Positions 9,443 to 19,621 of a DNA stretch of 30,159 nt are shown one piece after another. Under the pieces are notes generated by a model, which was given only the letters and a program-made list of their open reading frames with translations, was not told the origin of the DNA and did no database searches. The translations under genes and the position numbers were made by a program. Source of the DNA: Phellopilus nigrolimitatus (taxonomy: Eukaryota > Basidiomycota > Agaricomycetes > Hymenochaetales > Hymenochaetaceae). The DNA is taken from positions 1-30,159 of the forward strand of contig JAJOHG010000311.1 of assembly GCA_021029095.1 (NCBI GenBank). The letters run 5' to 3'. Every line of letters begins with the position of its first letter. Position 1 is the stretch's first letter.

Positions 9443-9483
9443 TCAGGCTCAGGGACTGCGTGTCCCGCTAGGATCTAAACGTT

Positions 9484-9488
9484 GCTTC
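9484..9488. repeat. candidate target-site duplication GCTTC, right copy
   Basis: Partner of the left copy at 7454-7458. The conserved cyclase frame resumes at once with CTAAATTTGAAGATCTC (PKFEDL). Confidence 0.5.
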
Positions 9489-11517
9489 CTAAATTTGAAG
9501 ATCTCAATGGGTGTGCGTGGGGAGTATGGGGTGAAGGCGACCAGCTTGGAACTATCAATTTGCTCACCGATGACGTTGTGCAAGAAGCTGCGAAAGAAGT
9601 GATGTGCGGACTTTTGTTGGTGGTGTATTTGACCATTTAACAAATACCCGTGTCCAAAAACTGGATTGACTGTCTGTTTAAACTGGTAAGCCGTGCAAAT
9701 AATTCAGGGAAAGGTTGAAATATGTTCGGTCATCCTTAGGCCTGTCAATTTTCCGGAGAAGGCAGGCACTTCTTATTGAAAGTACTGAGAAAGTAAAATT
9801 GACTTTCTTCCAGCCTGTGTTTTCTCGGAAACCACCTGAAATTACATGCATCGCAACTACTCCAACTGCGAGTTGGCGCGACGATGAAATATCCATTGTG
9901 AGCTCTTCGTTAACTTTAAAGTAGCTAAAATAAAAATTGTCCTTGTTCATCTTTATATCCTTAGAATACGCAATCAGGCTCGCAGTGGGACGGCTTGAGG
10001 CACTTCGGTGTCGCCGCACACGGTGTTTTCTATCAAAAGTACGTTGAAACAACAAAATCGAAGTGCAATTATTATCAAGAATTTGCCTCTATAGCACTCC
10101 ATCCATCTTCTTCAAGTTAGGGCAATTCAAAACTCCTGACCCGCTGAACGTTGACCCTGAACGCATCAAATACGGCATTCACAGTGAGTGCCAGCGCTCG
10201 TCCTGTGCCTGACACAGAAGATGGACTCCTAAATTGAAAATAAAATATGACAGACTGGGCTCAGCACGGCATCTGCGGGCGTGCCGTATTTCTAGACCTG
10301 GTCAGATATTTCACGCGCAATGGCGCGGCGTTGCCATATGACCCTTGGACATCGCACGCCTTTAGCGTCGCTGAGCTGGAAGCATGTGCGAAGGACCAGG
10401 GTGTCGACTTCAAGCGGGCGGACATCCTCCTTATCCGCGCGGGATTTACAAAAAGGTATTATGAGAGCAGCCAGGCTGAGAAAGACAAGCTCTCTGTGTC
10501 GGAAGAAACTTTGTCGGTGATTTACTTTCGATGGAAGCCGTCGCTCTGATGTTTTTTTTTTTTCGATACTAGTGCTGGCATTGAGCAGTCTGAAGAGATG
10601 AAGCGTTTCTTATGGTATTGATAATGTCTGCTTGCTCGGTTTATAAGCTAAAGATCTGTGTTTAAAGGGACAACCATTTCGCGGCAATTGCTTCCGACCA
10701 GCCTGCTCTCGAAGTAAGCCAGCGTCGCTGAGTCTTCGTTGCTCCTTCCTGACTCCCGTCAAAGCGTTGGCCCCCTGTGGAAGGGAAGGAACATATGCAT
10801 CAGGTACGTCTCCTCCAAAACACATTTGTTTGATCTTTTGGAACCTAGTTTCTTCATCCTTTAGACGATCATCGGGTGCGTTACCTCTAAGCATTCTTCG
10901 TCTAAATATTCTAATCCCATTTTCCTTGCCTTTTCTTGTTGGTAATATAGACTTTGGGGAATGCCGATAGGCGCGTGACATTTCATTTCTTTCGATCGTT
11001 TTGTATTAATATGTGCTATTGAAGGCGAGATGTTTGATCTGGAGAAATTATCCGAGGTTTGCGCCGCGACCGGGCGTCACACGTTCTTTTTCACTTCCTG
11101 GCCTTTGAATATGTAGGTCGCCCTTTCTTTTCTCTAGCGCCTGGTTCTTATTTTACGACACACCAGCTTGGGGGGATGCGCCAGTCCTCCGAATGCAGCA
11201 GTTAGTATTTCATTTCAGACTTGCGTTGCGTATGCTGGCTTCATTTGACGGAAATTTTTGCGAATTTAGGCCTACTTCTAATTAGGCAAACAACGGAAAG
11301 AAATGAGAAAGATACGGACGGAGTACTGTAAACAACTTCGTAAAGATGTTGGTTGCGGGCGGCGACTCTGAATTTGCAGCCAGGAAAGAGTCTTATGAAA
11401 GCTATTAAGTAGGAACTGGTGGAATTTGTACGTTAAACAAAATACAGGCTTTTTGAAAAAAGGAGAGGAGCAGAAAGTTAACAAAGAAAGCCATGAACTC
11501 GTAATTGTAAATACATT

Positions 11518-13829
11518 CTAATCTACCTCGCAGGATAAAAGAAAGCTTTCGTCCGTACTGAAGTCACGATTTACTTCTCTGCCGTCGAATTCTCGGGCCA
11601 CACGCCTAATTGACTCGTAGTTCCATGGCTCTCGCAGACCATCGCACTCACTGTGTGGACAAAGGAGCTGTACGCGACGTATGAACTCGTCAACGGCGGT
11701 CAACGAAATCCTCAGCTGATCGCTGTCGCAGAACGTGCAATTGGGATTCCTAGGTCCCATCGACTCGGGCCCGCCGACTTCGTCGTCTAGTTCGAGGTTA
11801 GAGAAATGCACACAGAAACAGAAAATGATGGGAGAATCTCCACATGGGAAGTTGGTGCGCAGGATGGCTGTTGTAGGACATCTCGAAGACTGAGTTGAGT
11901 GCATGTCGCTGTCGTTAAGGCCACTAGCAGGGTCCTTGCAGCCATTGTCCTCGGCAGGCTCGTGATCTTGGTACTTGGTATAAAGCTCTACGAGAGTCTT
12001 AGTGTCTGCACTTGTTTCGGCTGAAACAATGGAAACGGCTGGCGGGACCGACGAATAGCTGACGTCGCAGACAAGCTCGTGTTTGAGAAGATCCTCATAC
12101 TCTTGCGGAGAATCTGCACGCAGGCGCCTTAGGTGACGGCGCACTTCGACACTGGAGAAAACGGTAAGGAGTCTTCTGTCCATGATTTCCAGGCCAAACC
12201 GGTCTATATTCCCGCAATATGTTAGAAAAAAATGATGCTTGAAGGACTGCTTCGTGACCAGCACTTACCTGGGTTTGGGCCTTTTGAGCAGCCTGAACAA
12301 GAAGCTCTATGCCCATGGGTTTTCCAGTCCACTTTCTGGCAACTCTTGGAGCAGTAAAGGGAAATTTTGCAGCCTGCGCAGCGCTTGAAGATGTGTGTGG
12401 GACCCCGTTTATTGCATTGCGGCTAGAGAAAAGAGAGGCCATTCAGTTAACGGGGAATGATAAAGCAAAGAGGTTTCGATCGACTTACGTTTCCGCAGGC
12501 TGACTCCTCGTGATGCTCCTGATTTTTGTACAAACACTTGATCACGAGCCTGTCGACCAGCTGCGACTCGAATTGTTCCCAGCTTGCTTTACAAGTGCTT
12601 CCTCTGACCTTCTCCAACAGACCATCGACCGCAGATGCGTCCACGGCACACCTTGCAGCGAAGATACAGGATTCATGCACGAGGTAGCGGGGTAAAATTA
12701 TTGTGAAAAGAGTCTGAATGTTGAAAGCTCCAATATCATCCACAAATGGACTGTACCGCATGATGTGTTGTAAGATGCCAGAACGGAATGCGTCCACGAT
12801 CTGAGTGATATCTTTTGCAGACGGTAGAAGGTCGAGAACGAAGGTGATGCACTTGTTAGCCGCTTCGCCTATGGTGTCTATGGCTATGGCGTCTGAAGCA
12901 GCGTCGAGTTTCCGCACAATCCTTCCGAATGCACGCAAAACCAAGGGGATAGCATTACTGTTCAATAGCGATTGTCGAATCGACTGTCCGACCTCGCTAT
13001 CGCGGGTGCTGCAAAAAATGATAAGCAAACTTATATGCTGCGAGAAATCATGGGCTGGTGCGAGGTCATCATCAAGGGCATGTCGCAGGCGCATAATACC
13101 AAAACTCGCAAGCCGGTAAGGTTTGGGAAATACATCGAGGATAGTCTTCAATCCATTTCCGTACCCTTCTGAGTAACGAGAGGCTTTCGGGTATACCAAT
13201 CCGAGGAGCCTAAGTAATGCCTCAGGACTGCAAGAGGAGAGAACGAAGTGCTTGGAGGAGCATTCACGGATCCATAGCTTGATTGTAAATCGAAGCACCT
13301 CTTCGGCAAGAGGAGGATTGCGAGAGACAGCACCGCAACAGCTCCAACAATAAGTAACAATCATTTGGGAGATCAAGGTCAACTTCAGTTTTTCGATCCT
13401 CGGATGCTGTTCATTGAGGTCCGTATCGTAAAGACTGTTCATGCATGTGAACGCCGATGGCCAAGTACGTAAGACTAAATCAGGCAGGTTTAAGCTTTTT
13501 TGCGGATCCCTGCCTACGATCCCAGGAAAGCATCGTATGCAGAGGGTGATAATCTCGCAATCGGGAGTACCACCAGAGTTGATAACCTTGGCTTGCTCCT
13601 GAAAGTGAGAGGCAAATATGGCAGCCGTCTTCAAAGTCTTCGAAAGGGTGAAGGATGGCATGCCTTGGGCGAGTGCATCCAGCTCGTTGAGGTACGCATG
13701 TCGATCTTGTCCGTTCAGCTACAAAACAAGCAGTACGCCGACTTATTAATAAATTATGGTTGGGGTTATGTCGATAAATACCTGTTTAGACTTTGGAGCA
13801 GAAGGGCGCGAGGCCTGCTTGGCTTTCAT
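11518..13829 (-). CDS. MYND zinc-finger protein, paralog 1
   Basis: Large MYND-finger protein of unknown function; MYND domains bind proline-rich partners. Exons on the minus strand are 13829-13782, 13718-12489, 12422-12269 and 12203-11518 (705 aa, phases 0, 0 and 1). Residues 17-420 are helical and Leu-rich, perhaps ARM-like. The finger has ligands C424, C429, C441, C444, C450, C454, H464 and C468 (CAGCKISLYCSKSCQKVDWK). A C-terminal region of about 230 residues ends FLLSCEVD. The start is fixed by the 16-codon first exon MKAKQASRPSAPKSKQ, whose length and intron phase match the neighbouring paralog exactly. All introns are GT-AG (63-66 bp). It converges on the cyclase pseudogene, with 236 bp between the ends. 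Confidence 0.9.
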
Positions 13830-14521
13830 CGTGTAACGTGACATTGAGAAACAAGTATGTTGAATGTTGGGAGTCTGATGATAAGTTTCATAGAGCGGTA
13901 GACTTCCGTCTTATAAGGCAGTACGGGTCGGGCCACAATTGTTGTTTGTGGCCGCTGGGCAATGCGTCTAAGTTGCTTTTGCTAGGCCCCTGCTCTGGCC
14001 CTCGGGACATGGCGTGGAATGAGCTTTGACAAGGACTGCTTTCTCTCTGAGAGAGCGATGTCAGCCTCATCCTGGATCTTGAGGTGCTTTGAGGGTCGCT
14101 ATTGTTCCGACTTGATACCTGCGAAAACCTCGCAATTGATCTGCGTCGACACGCGGCGCTCAACTGTGGCGGAGATCCAAATATGGAAATGTGGAATGCC
14201 TGCACGTGCTCGTTCGATCGACTTTGCTTGTGTGACGACGAAAACTAAATTCCCTGACGTTGTGCATCTCCATTAAATTTTCGGGATTATGTGTCTAAAC
14301 CGCACTTCTTATTATTTGGATGCATATGCATGGGGCGACAACGGCTCGTGGGAGTGACGTGTTTGTTGCGCGTCTTTGTCGTCAAAGCACCATTGTATTT
14401 CCGCCTATTATGCGACTCCTGTGGCTCGATCAAACCACAAATTTCTAAACTCGACGTGTCTCAAAGGAACACCCCCTTTCACTTCGACTACGACTTCGCA
14501 GAGCTCGATATCCAAAACGCG
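13830..14521. promoter_or_regulatory. divergent intergenic region between MYND paralogs
   Basis: 692 bp between the two start codons; it must carry both promoters. The frame upstream of the right-hand gene is open for 77 codons (from an ATG at 14291). The encoded peptide has no counterpart in the left paralog, so I treat it as 5' leader. No conserved element or inverted symmetry is obvious. Confidence 0.4.
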
Positions 14522-16830
14522 ATGAAAAACAAATCTGCTGCATACTGGTCTCGCGTTAAGGAACCACAGGCAAGTGGCGAGCATCTCATTAACATAGCTC
14601 TTTTACTAATGTGGCCCTTTCACCTCTTCCTCAAGATCAAAAAGAGGTTGACGCTTTTCGATTTGCATCGGATCGTCAGTCGAATTTCTTCCGCCAAGCC
14701 TCACGAGGTTTCCGAAGTCATTGGCCCGCTCAATTTATGTCTGCGCGAGCAAGCTAAGAAAATAAACACCAATAGCTTTGAATGCCTGCAGATGACCGTG
14801 TTAACTCTAAGAGGCATAGCAGGCATCGCGCCAGAATTTCTGCTCGAACGCAAAGACTTGGCTGACGATATTTTGGCCGGCTGGGATGACACGTTCAGAT
14901 GCATGGAGTACCTCTACTCTGTAGACATTCGGGATTCTGAAGGTGGTGCTCCCAGGCTGAAAAGCCGCTTAGAGTCCACCAGAATACCTGTCCTTGCATC
15001 AATGCTCTCTACGCTTGGCATCTGTTTTGCGTCGGCGGAACGATCTAATGCAGAGCCGGATGCTGTTCGACTTAGCATCCATATATGGGCCCACGAAGAT
15101 AGGAACAATATGGTACACACTTACGCAACCGAAGCACTCGTAAAGATGCTTAGTTGTGACCGCAGGGCGCACAAAATCATGCTTGATGTCATTCCGGATG
15201 CGGATACGGTCGCGAAACTCGCTCTAAGGGGTCTCCAGCGCATTTCGAAGGCAAACTGTATGGATTGTGCGGCGGTTTACCTCCAACTTCAGCTCTTGTC
15301 TTTACTATACAGGTCGACGAACATGCCCGCGGTTCGTCCATTTGAGCGTTCAATTCTCAACTGCGGCGGCATTTCCGTCGTCTTGCAGGTACTTGAAAGC
15401 CTCTACGAAGTTCGAGACACATCGGACGCGGAAAAAAGCAACTGGGTTCTGACGGTCAAGATTGGCTTTAAATTTCTCAAAGGCAATCTGTATTCCGACG
15501 GAGGGCCTACGTGGGCCTGGCTCATGACCCGCCGCGGGCTGTTACAGCTCATTATGGCCTATAGCATGTATGCTGAGGATTTTGCTGGAGGGGACATCGA
15601 CTATCTCCTCTCAACAACGCTTCCGCGGTATTTGATGTATGGGCCTTGTCTGACTGCGACGGTTCGCGTATTAAGGCGGCATTCGGACGTAGAACTCCTA
15701 GGCATGATGAGAAGCAGTGCATTTTTTGATAGCTGGTACGCCTTCGAGGAGGCCTTGGTTGATCGTCTCCTAGTAAGGCGTCTTTACACGAGCCAAGTGC
15801 ACAAGGACATGGCGATCTGTCAGAATGCGAGTCACCTGCTTTGACTTTGCGAAGCCAAAAACTTACCGATGAAATTTAACCCGTTTAGCCGAGTTGTGAC
15901 AAGAAGGGAGAGAGAACCACTTTCAAGAAGTGTGCGGGTTGTATGGACGTTCTGTACTGCTCCAGGAAATGTCAGAAAGTGGACTGGAAAGTGTTCCAGC
16001 ATAGAGACGCATGCAGACGTCCTGCGCCACACTTAAGTGAGTACAACCTCAAGCTTTCCACCAATTCGTCTTCCCGTACTGCGCTAAAGCATGATGCTTA
16101 CATAGATACGCTTGGAATCACGCGGAAAGATGAACAGTTCCTGGCTGTGTTGGCGAGCACGGACGCACGCCGTAACATTCACTGTCTACGTGGTCTTGCC
16201 GCGAAGCATTATCCTGGCCTTCCACTACACGGTCTTGCATTCAGTATTGACTATACGCAGGATCCTCCCGAATATGACGTTTTTCTGCCGAACACTTGTA
16301 ATGAACTCGGAACGCTCGTGCACATGCACTGTCCGCGCCACAGCTCCGGGGCATGCCAAGGCATATATGCAAGTGGAATGGCAGACGGCGGAAGAAGACA
16401 ATACGGCACCATCATCCGCGCAGTGCTCCCGATAGGACGTGACGTTATTAAGCTCTCCTTTTGCTACGACGTCAGCCCGTTGATTAACGATGGCGCTTAC
16501 GACGACAACGTGGACAGCTGGCTCACGCCGAGCAGCAGCGAACACGTCTGGTGTGGCAGCTGCTATCGCGGGCGGTTGCGAGGTAGCCACAGCGACGTCA
16601 GCGAGCTCGTACGCAGCGTGCATCGTCTGTGCCCTAGTGACGAGTCCACAGACGAGCGTATTCCTTGGGACTATAATACCATAAAGCAATTAGTCCGAGC
16701 CTATCTTGATATCGGGGAAATAAGCAACTCGGGCTGTGCGCCTGTGCGGTCAAAACTTCTTCCATCCACAGGAATCCCTGCGCCCTCCCCCTATGAGGTG
16801 CGAGAGACGGCTATCCGTGAGGCTGAGTAG
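14522..16830 (+). CDS. MYND zinc-finger protein, paralog 2, with two GC-AG introns
   Basis: Sister of the divergent gene to its left. Exons are 14522-14569, 14636-15826, 15889-16036 and 16106-16830 (703 aa). The first exon, MKNKSAAYWSRVKEPQ, has 16 codons as in the paralog. All three introns fall at the same positions and phases. Introns 1 (14570, CAG|GCAAGT) and 2 (15827, AAT|GCGAGT) have GC donors; intron 3 is GTGAGT. Finger ligands are C411, C416, C428, C431, C437, C441, H451 and C455 (CAGCMDVLYCSRKCQKVDWK). The helical N-terminal region matches in length and pattern (GWDDTFRCMEYLYSVD resembles TWPSAFTCMNSLYDTD). Introns 1 (66 bp) and 3 (69 bp) are in frame and stop-free, so an automatic model may read through them or begin at 14291. 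Function unknown; protein binding by the MYND finger is inferred. Confidence 0.88.
14570..14635 (+). other. GC-AG intron, in frame and stop-free
   Basis: CAG|GCAAGT is the optimal GC-donor consensus. A TACTAAT branch site sits at 14604-14610 and the acceptor is TCAAG. It lies exactly where the paralog has a GT-AG intron after codon 16. It is 66 bp with no stop, so retention would add 22 residues (ASGEHLINIALLLM...). Confidence 0.75.
15827..15888 (+). other. GC-AG intron splitting the MYND finger
   Basis: Donor GCGAGT follows CQN; acceptor TTTAG precedes PSCDKKG. The paralog has GTAAGT at the equivalent position (CGN|PQC). Reading through meets TGA at 15842-15844, so splicing is required for a complete finger. 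Confidence 0.75.
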
Positions 16831-17931
16831 ATCCATCAGTTACTTGGAGTCATTCATCTTTAAAGGCATATAGTATATTGCTACGACAAGATAGAGTAAT
16901 GTTGCCTATCATGTAATGGATGTAACGGATCGAATTCACGCAGTCGCCATAGTAGTATTTTATAGTTTATTGCGAAAAACCTAAGTTAGTATGACTCTGG
17001 TTCTTCTTCTGCCAGAGCCACGGACACCGATGCATCTATCACCGTCAGTCTCGCGAACAATGAGATTTGCAGTTTCCAGTTTCAAATTTACCAGTAGACA
17101 TGTCTGTCGGCCACAAAACCGATTTATTTTCCGCAGTATGGTAGAACTTAGTTTTATTTCTGGCAAAAAAAAAAGGTTTCAATGAAAGCCGAAATTGTAA
17201 TTCGGTTTGTCTGCGAGCTTTTGTTCGATTATAATCTCGACTGCCTTTTCTGGACATCCAAAAAGGGTTGCCGTGCGTAGCACACGTGACTGCCGCAACC
17301 CGCGGACATCTCGTCCTCCTCGATGAGTCGCCGTTCGTGTCGTCGCCGTCGTCGCTTGCTACTGGACGTCATTTCCCTACCAAATTCATCGAAAAATGCT
17401 CTATAAATCTATTGCTATTGTTTGGAGTATCGCTCGCTTTTCGAAGTCGAGAGTACAGCCAGCCGGACGTCAGATGTCCATGTCTCGGAATCGTCGCGCT
17501 GGGTCTCGGGAAAGTCGAGGATGACTCGGATCAGGATTAGGACATCGACCTATTTCATTTGAGCTATCTGCAATGCTAACTCAAGTGACTGGGTGGTACG
17601 TCTATGCCAGATCAAATCCGCGTAGGTTGTAATTTCATTGCCTTATCTGAAGGGGCGCTGTCCGAGGCCTGGGGCACTATCAGTACCAAACTGGGCGTTT
17701 ATCCAAATGCCTACTTGATCTGTCTCGGAAAGGTGTCTTTTCGAAGTTTGCTTTCTCATGGATTCCTCTCCCGAAACATCTTCTCGGCTTCCGAAGTCTG
17801 TCAACCAACTGTTATTGTGTACCTGCTCCTCCTTCCCGAGGCGATGCTGCTCGTACGCACGGTATATAAGACCTTCTCTCTGCGTCGAGTTTCTTAATCT
17901 TGCAAACTCAACTCTGAAACAATCCTTTACG
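16831..17931. other. intergenic region, no supported gene
   Basis: 1.1 kb between MYND paralog 2 and the IQ-motif gene, on the same strand. It contains an A10 run near 17165-17174, a GTC/CGTC-rich patch at about 17335-17356 and, at the right end, a TATA box for the next gene. Short open frames here have no recognisable domains. Confidence 0.45.
17863..17870 (+). promoter_or_regulatory. TATA box (TATATAAG) of IQ-motif gene
   Basis: GGTATATAAG lies 62 bp before the chosen ATG at 17932, followed by a pyrimidine-rich leader (CCTTCTCTCTG). This placement is why I take 17932 as the start rather than the in-frame ATG at 17758, which lies upstream of the TATA box. Confidence 0.6.
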
Positions 17932-19255
17932 ATGCTCTGTACCTCGACTTCATCCTCAAGCACCGACGCGATCTCCAACGGAATGCGAAGGAACAATGCG
18001 ACTTTCCAAAAGCCCGCCCTTCTTACTAACCAGCGTGAACTATACCTTCGTGCCCTCGAGAAGGAACACGAGGAAATCCTCGAGGAGGCCTATGCAAACA
18101 AGACGCCTGTGTCCTCGCCATCCGCTTCCTCACAACGGAATTTCGACGCCGATTTCGGAAACTATTCTGCGCTCGACCACATGAACCATTCGACGTACGA
18201 TGACCGTGGGCGCCAGCATGATTTCCGGGAGACGGTGCGCCAGCGCCAAGCGCGTCTGGAGTTCCTTCGCCGCCAGGAGTTCGCGCGCAGATTGGCGCAG
18301 AAGGGTCGCGAGGACAAGACTATGTCCGAATACGCTATTGTGAGCCTTTTCGATTTCATTCCTATATCATTTTCACTAAATTGTTGTCTTTTAATAGAAG
18401 CGATTGCCGCCGCCCCGCGGCCACCTCGCCGAGCGTATTCTCGCCGCTGTCAAAATACAGCGCGCTTATAGAGCACACCGTGCTTTCCTTGATCTTGGCC
18501 GGTTGCACACGCGCATCCTAGCGAACGCCACGACACCCTCCGTTTCTCCATCTTCGTCCTCCCACGCTTCTGATGAGGACTACGATGATTTTGGTCTCTA
18601 CGAAAGACGCGCGAAGGCGGAACAGCACAGCCTTCAGGACCGCCTTGCGAAGTTAGGCGCGCTCGGCGCTACTCTCGACGTTGCGCCGCATACGAAGGAT
18701 GACCCGCGCGTTTTTCACACGGCGCGTTGCACGGCCGAGGCCCTCCGGCACAAGCTTGAGCAAGCAGAGAAGCGAGGGCGAGGAATGAATGCGAGCGCAG
18801 ACATGAAGATGCACAAGAAGGATGGCTCGTACCACGAGGCGAACCTCGGCACGACCTCGAAGGGTGTTACTGTTTCTGTTTCCTCTGTTTCCTCCGATGA
18901 CGATGACGTCGGCGGCGAGATTGAGGTAGTAGATATGGGCGACGGCGAGGAGGAGTGGAATGACTCGCTATCGTCGGTATCGGACGACTCAGATTACACA
19001 ACGGAGGAAAACTTCGCGTGCTATGATGGTGATGGCGACGACGCCACAAGGCACTCGCGAACCGCCGCGCTCGTTGCGCTTTTCCGTTCTGCAAGCCAGC
19101 GACGGCAGTGGTTGCGGCAGACGCAGGCGCAGACTGAGCCGGTCACTTCGAAAGCGAAGGCGAAGACGATAGCGAAGGGCCTGCAACGCTGCCCTTCCGT
19201 CTCGCGCGTGCCCTCTCTTGGTGCCATCCCCGAAGACGCAGAACGCGAAGAGTAG
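17932..19255 (+). CDS. acidic Ser-rich protein with IQ-like motif
   Basis: Two exons, 17932-18339 and 18398-19255 (421 aa), with a 58-bp GT-AG intron and phase 0. The N terminus is Ser/Thr-rich. An Arg/Glu-rich helical stretch follows (RQRQARLEFLRRQEFARRLA, about 101-120). Just after the intron is an IQ-like motif, AVKIQRAYRAHRAFLDL (I156-Q157), the type of helix that binds calmodulin. Residues 200 to about 350 are low-complexity with strongly acidic Ser/Asp runs (SVSSDDDDVGGEIEVVDMGD), and the C terminus is basic. I do not recognise the family. An IQ motif near a helical segment recalls fungal BAG-domain proteins, but no BAG domain is visible. Likely a disordered regulatory protein; localisation unknown. 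Confidence 0.8.
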
Positions 19256-19621
19256 TCTCCGACAGCTGCTTTGAACCTTGATTCCGGATTGCATGGAATG
19301 GCTCTCGGTTGTTTGTTTGTGTTGGTCTGACACATCATTTGCCCCCTTCGACTTTCCTCTTCGCTTTTTCCCCCGTAGCAACCGGCTATTCTTATGTCTT
19401 GTATCACCGCTGTCATCCGATATCCAATATTTCCGAACAGAACGAAAATTTGAGAAGTAACAGTGGTCACACTCAGCCACAGTGCTACACGCGCGAGCAG
19501 CCACACATGGTAGCTATGGTGGCTCTCCATTGTTCCTTTCCATTATAAAAACAGTAGCTTTCGCACCAAGACGTCTATCGCCTCTTTCTTCTTTCACACA
19601 CCTCATACTTCCGATCAAAGG
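19256..19621. promoter_or_regulatory. intergenic with TATA-like element
   Basis: 366 bp between the IQ-motif gene and the first Mug135_C-like gene. CATTATAAAAAC at about 19541-19552, followed by a CT-rich leader (GCCTCTTTCTTCTTTCAC), probably forms the core promoter of the downstream gene, about 70-80 bp before its ATG. Confidence 0.5.

Larger units (their letters stand above)
7459..9483. mobile_element. 2.0-kb non-autonomous insertion in cyclase exon 1
   Basis: About 2025 bp bounded by a 5-bp GCTTC direct repeat and interrupting a conserved reading frame. It starts TCTGACGCGGGACACGG and ends CGCTAGGATCTAAACGTT. The motif GCGGGACAC recurs near both ends in opposite orientation (7466-7474 and the complement around 9459-9467) and inside four hairpins, but the extreme ends do not form a perfect terminal inverted repeat. 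No transposase, reverse transcriptase or helicase is encoded. The interior holds a decayed antisense coding fragment and a tandem duplication. It is best read as a non-autonomous DNA element or a composite insertion of unknown superfamily. A Helitron-like CTAG is present near the right end, but the expected A/T flanks are not. Confidence 0.6.
7344..11281 (+). pseudogene. putative cyclase / kynurenine-formamidase-like gene, split by insertion
   Basis: Relative of the fungal putative-cyclase family (PF04199, metal-dependent hydrolases related to kynurenine formamidase). Exon 1 begins MPTSRIAAIASHLADAKSFE and reaches SFDRL at 7458. It resumes at 9489 with PKFEDLNGCAWGVWGEGDQL, so about 2 kb is inserted. 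A TGA at 7461-7463 ends the frame at 39 codons. Later exons: 9740-9761, 9814-9897, 9965-10038, 10095-10183, 10254-10512, 10573-10614, 10668-10713, 10765-10803, 10865-10875, 10951-10970, 11025-11112, 11167-11200 and 11270-11281. Family marks are RDDEIS, NTQSGSQWDGLRHFG, FKLGQFKTPDPLNVDPERI, WAQHGICGRAV, HFAAIASDQPALE, LWGMPIGEMFDLEKLSE and a final SPPNAAAYF. After GAA at 9598 there is a GTGATG donor but no AG before the next coding piece (about 9651-9685), so an acceptor is lost. Introns 9762-9813 and 10971-11024 begin with GC. Most other exons remain intact, so decay looks recent. Confidence 0.85.

Noticed and set aside
7459..9483. Insertion as a Helitron (CTAG near right end)
   Set aside because: CTAG is followed by G and lies 13 bp inside the proposed border. 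There is no clear A-T target and a 5-bp duplication is present, which Helitrons do not make.
7459..9483. Insertion as a solo LTR
   Set aside because: A 5-bp duplication would fit, but the ends are TC...TT rather than TG...CA, and hairpin clusters are not typical.
14291..14521. 77-codon N-terminal extension of MYND paralog 2
   Set aside because: The paralog begins at the equivalent of 14522 with an equal 16-codon exon, and the extension matches nothing.
15943..16830. Separate MYND gene starting at 15943
   Set aside because: The finger's first cysteines lie upstream and the frame continues through a GC-AG intron from 15826. The paralog shows the same joined structure.
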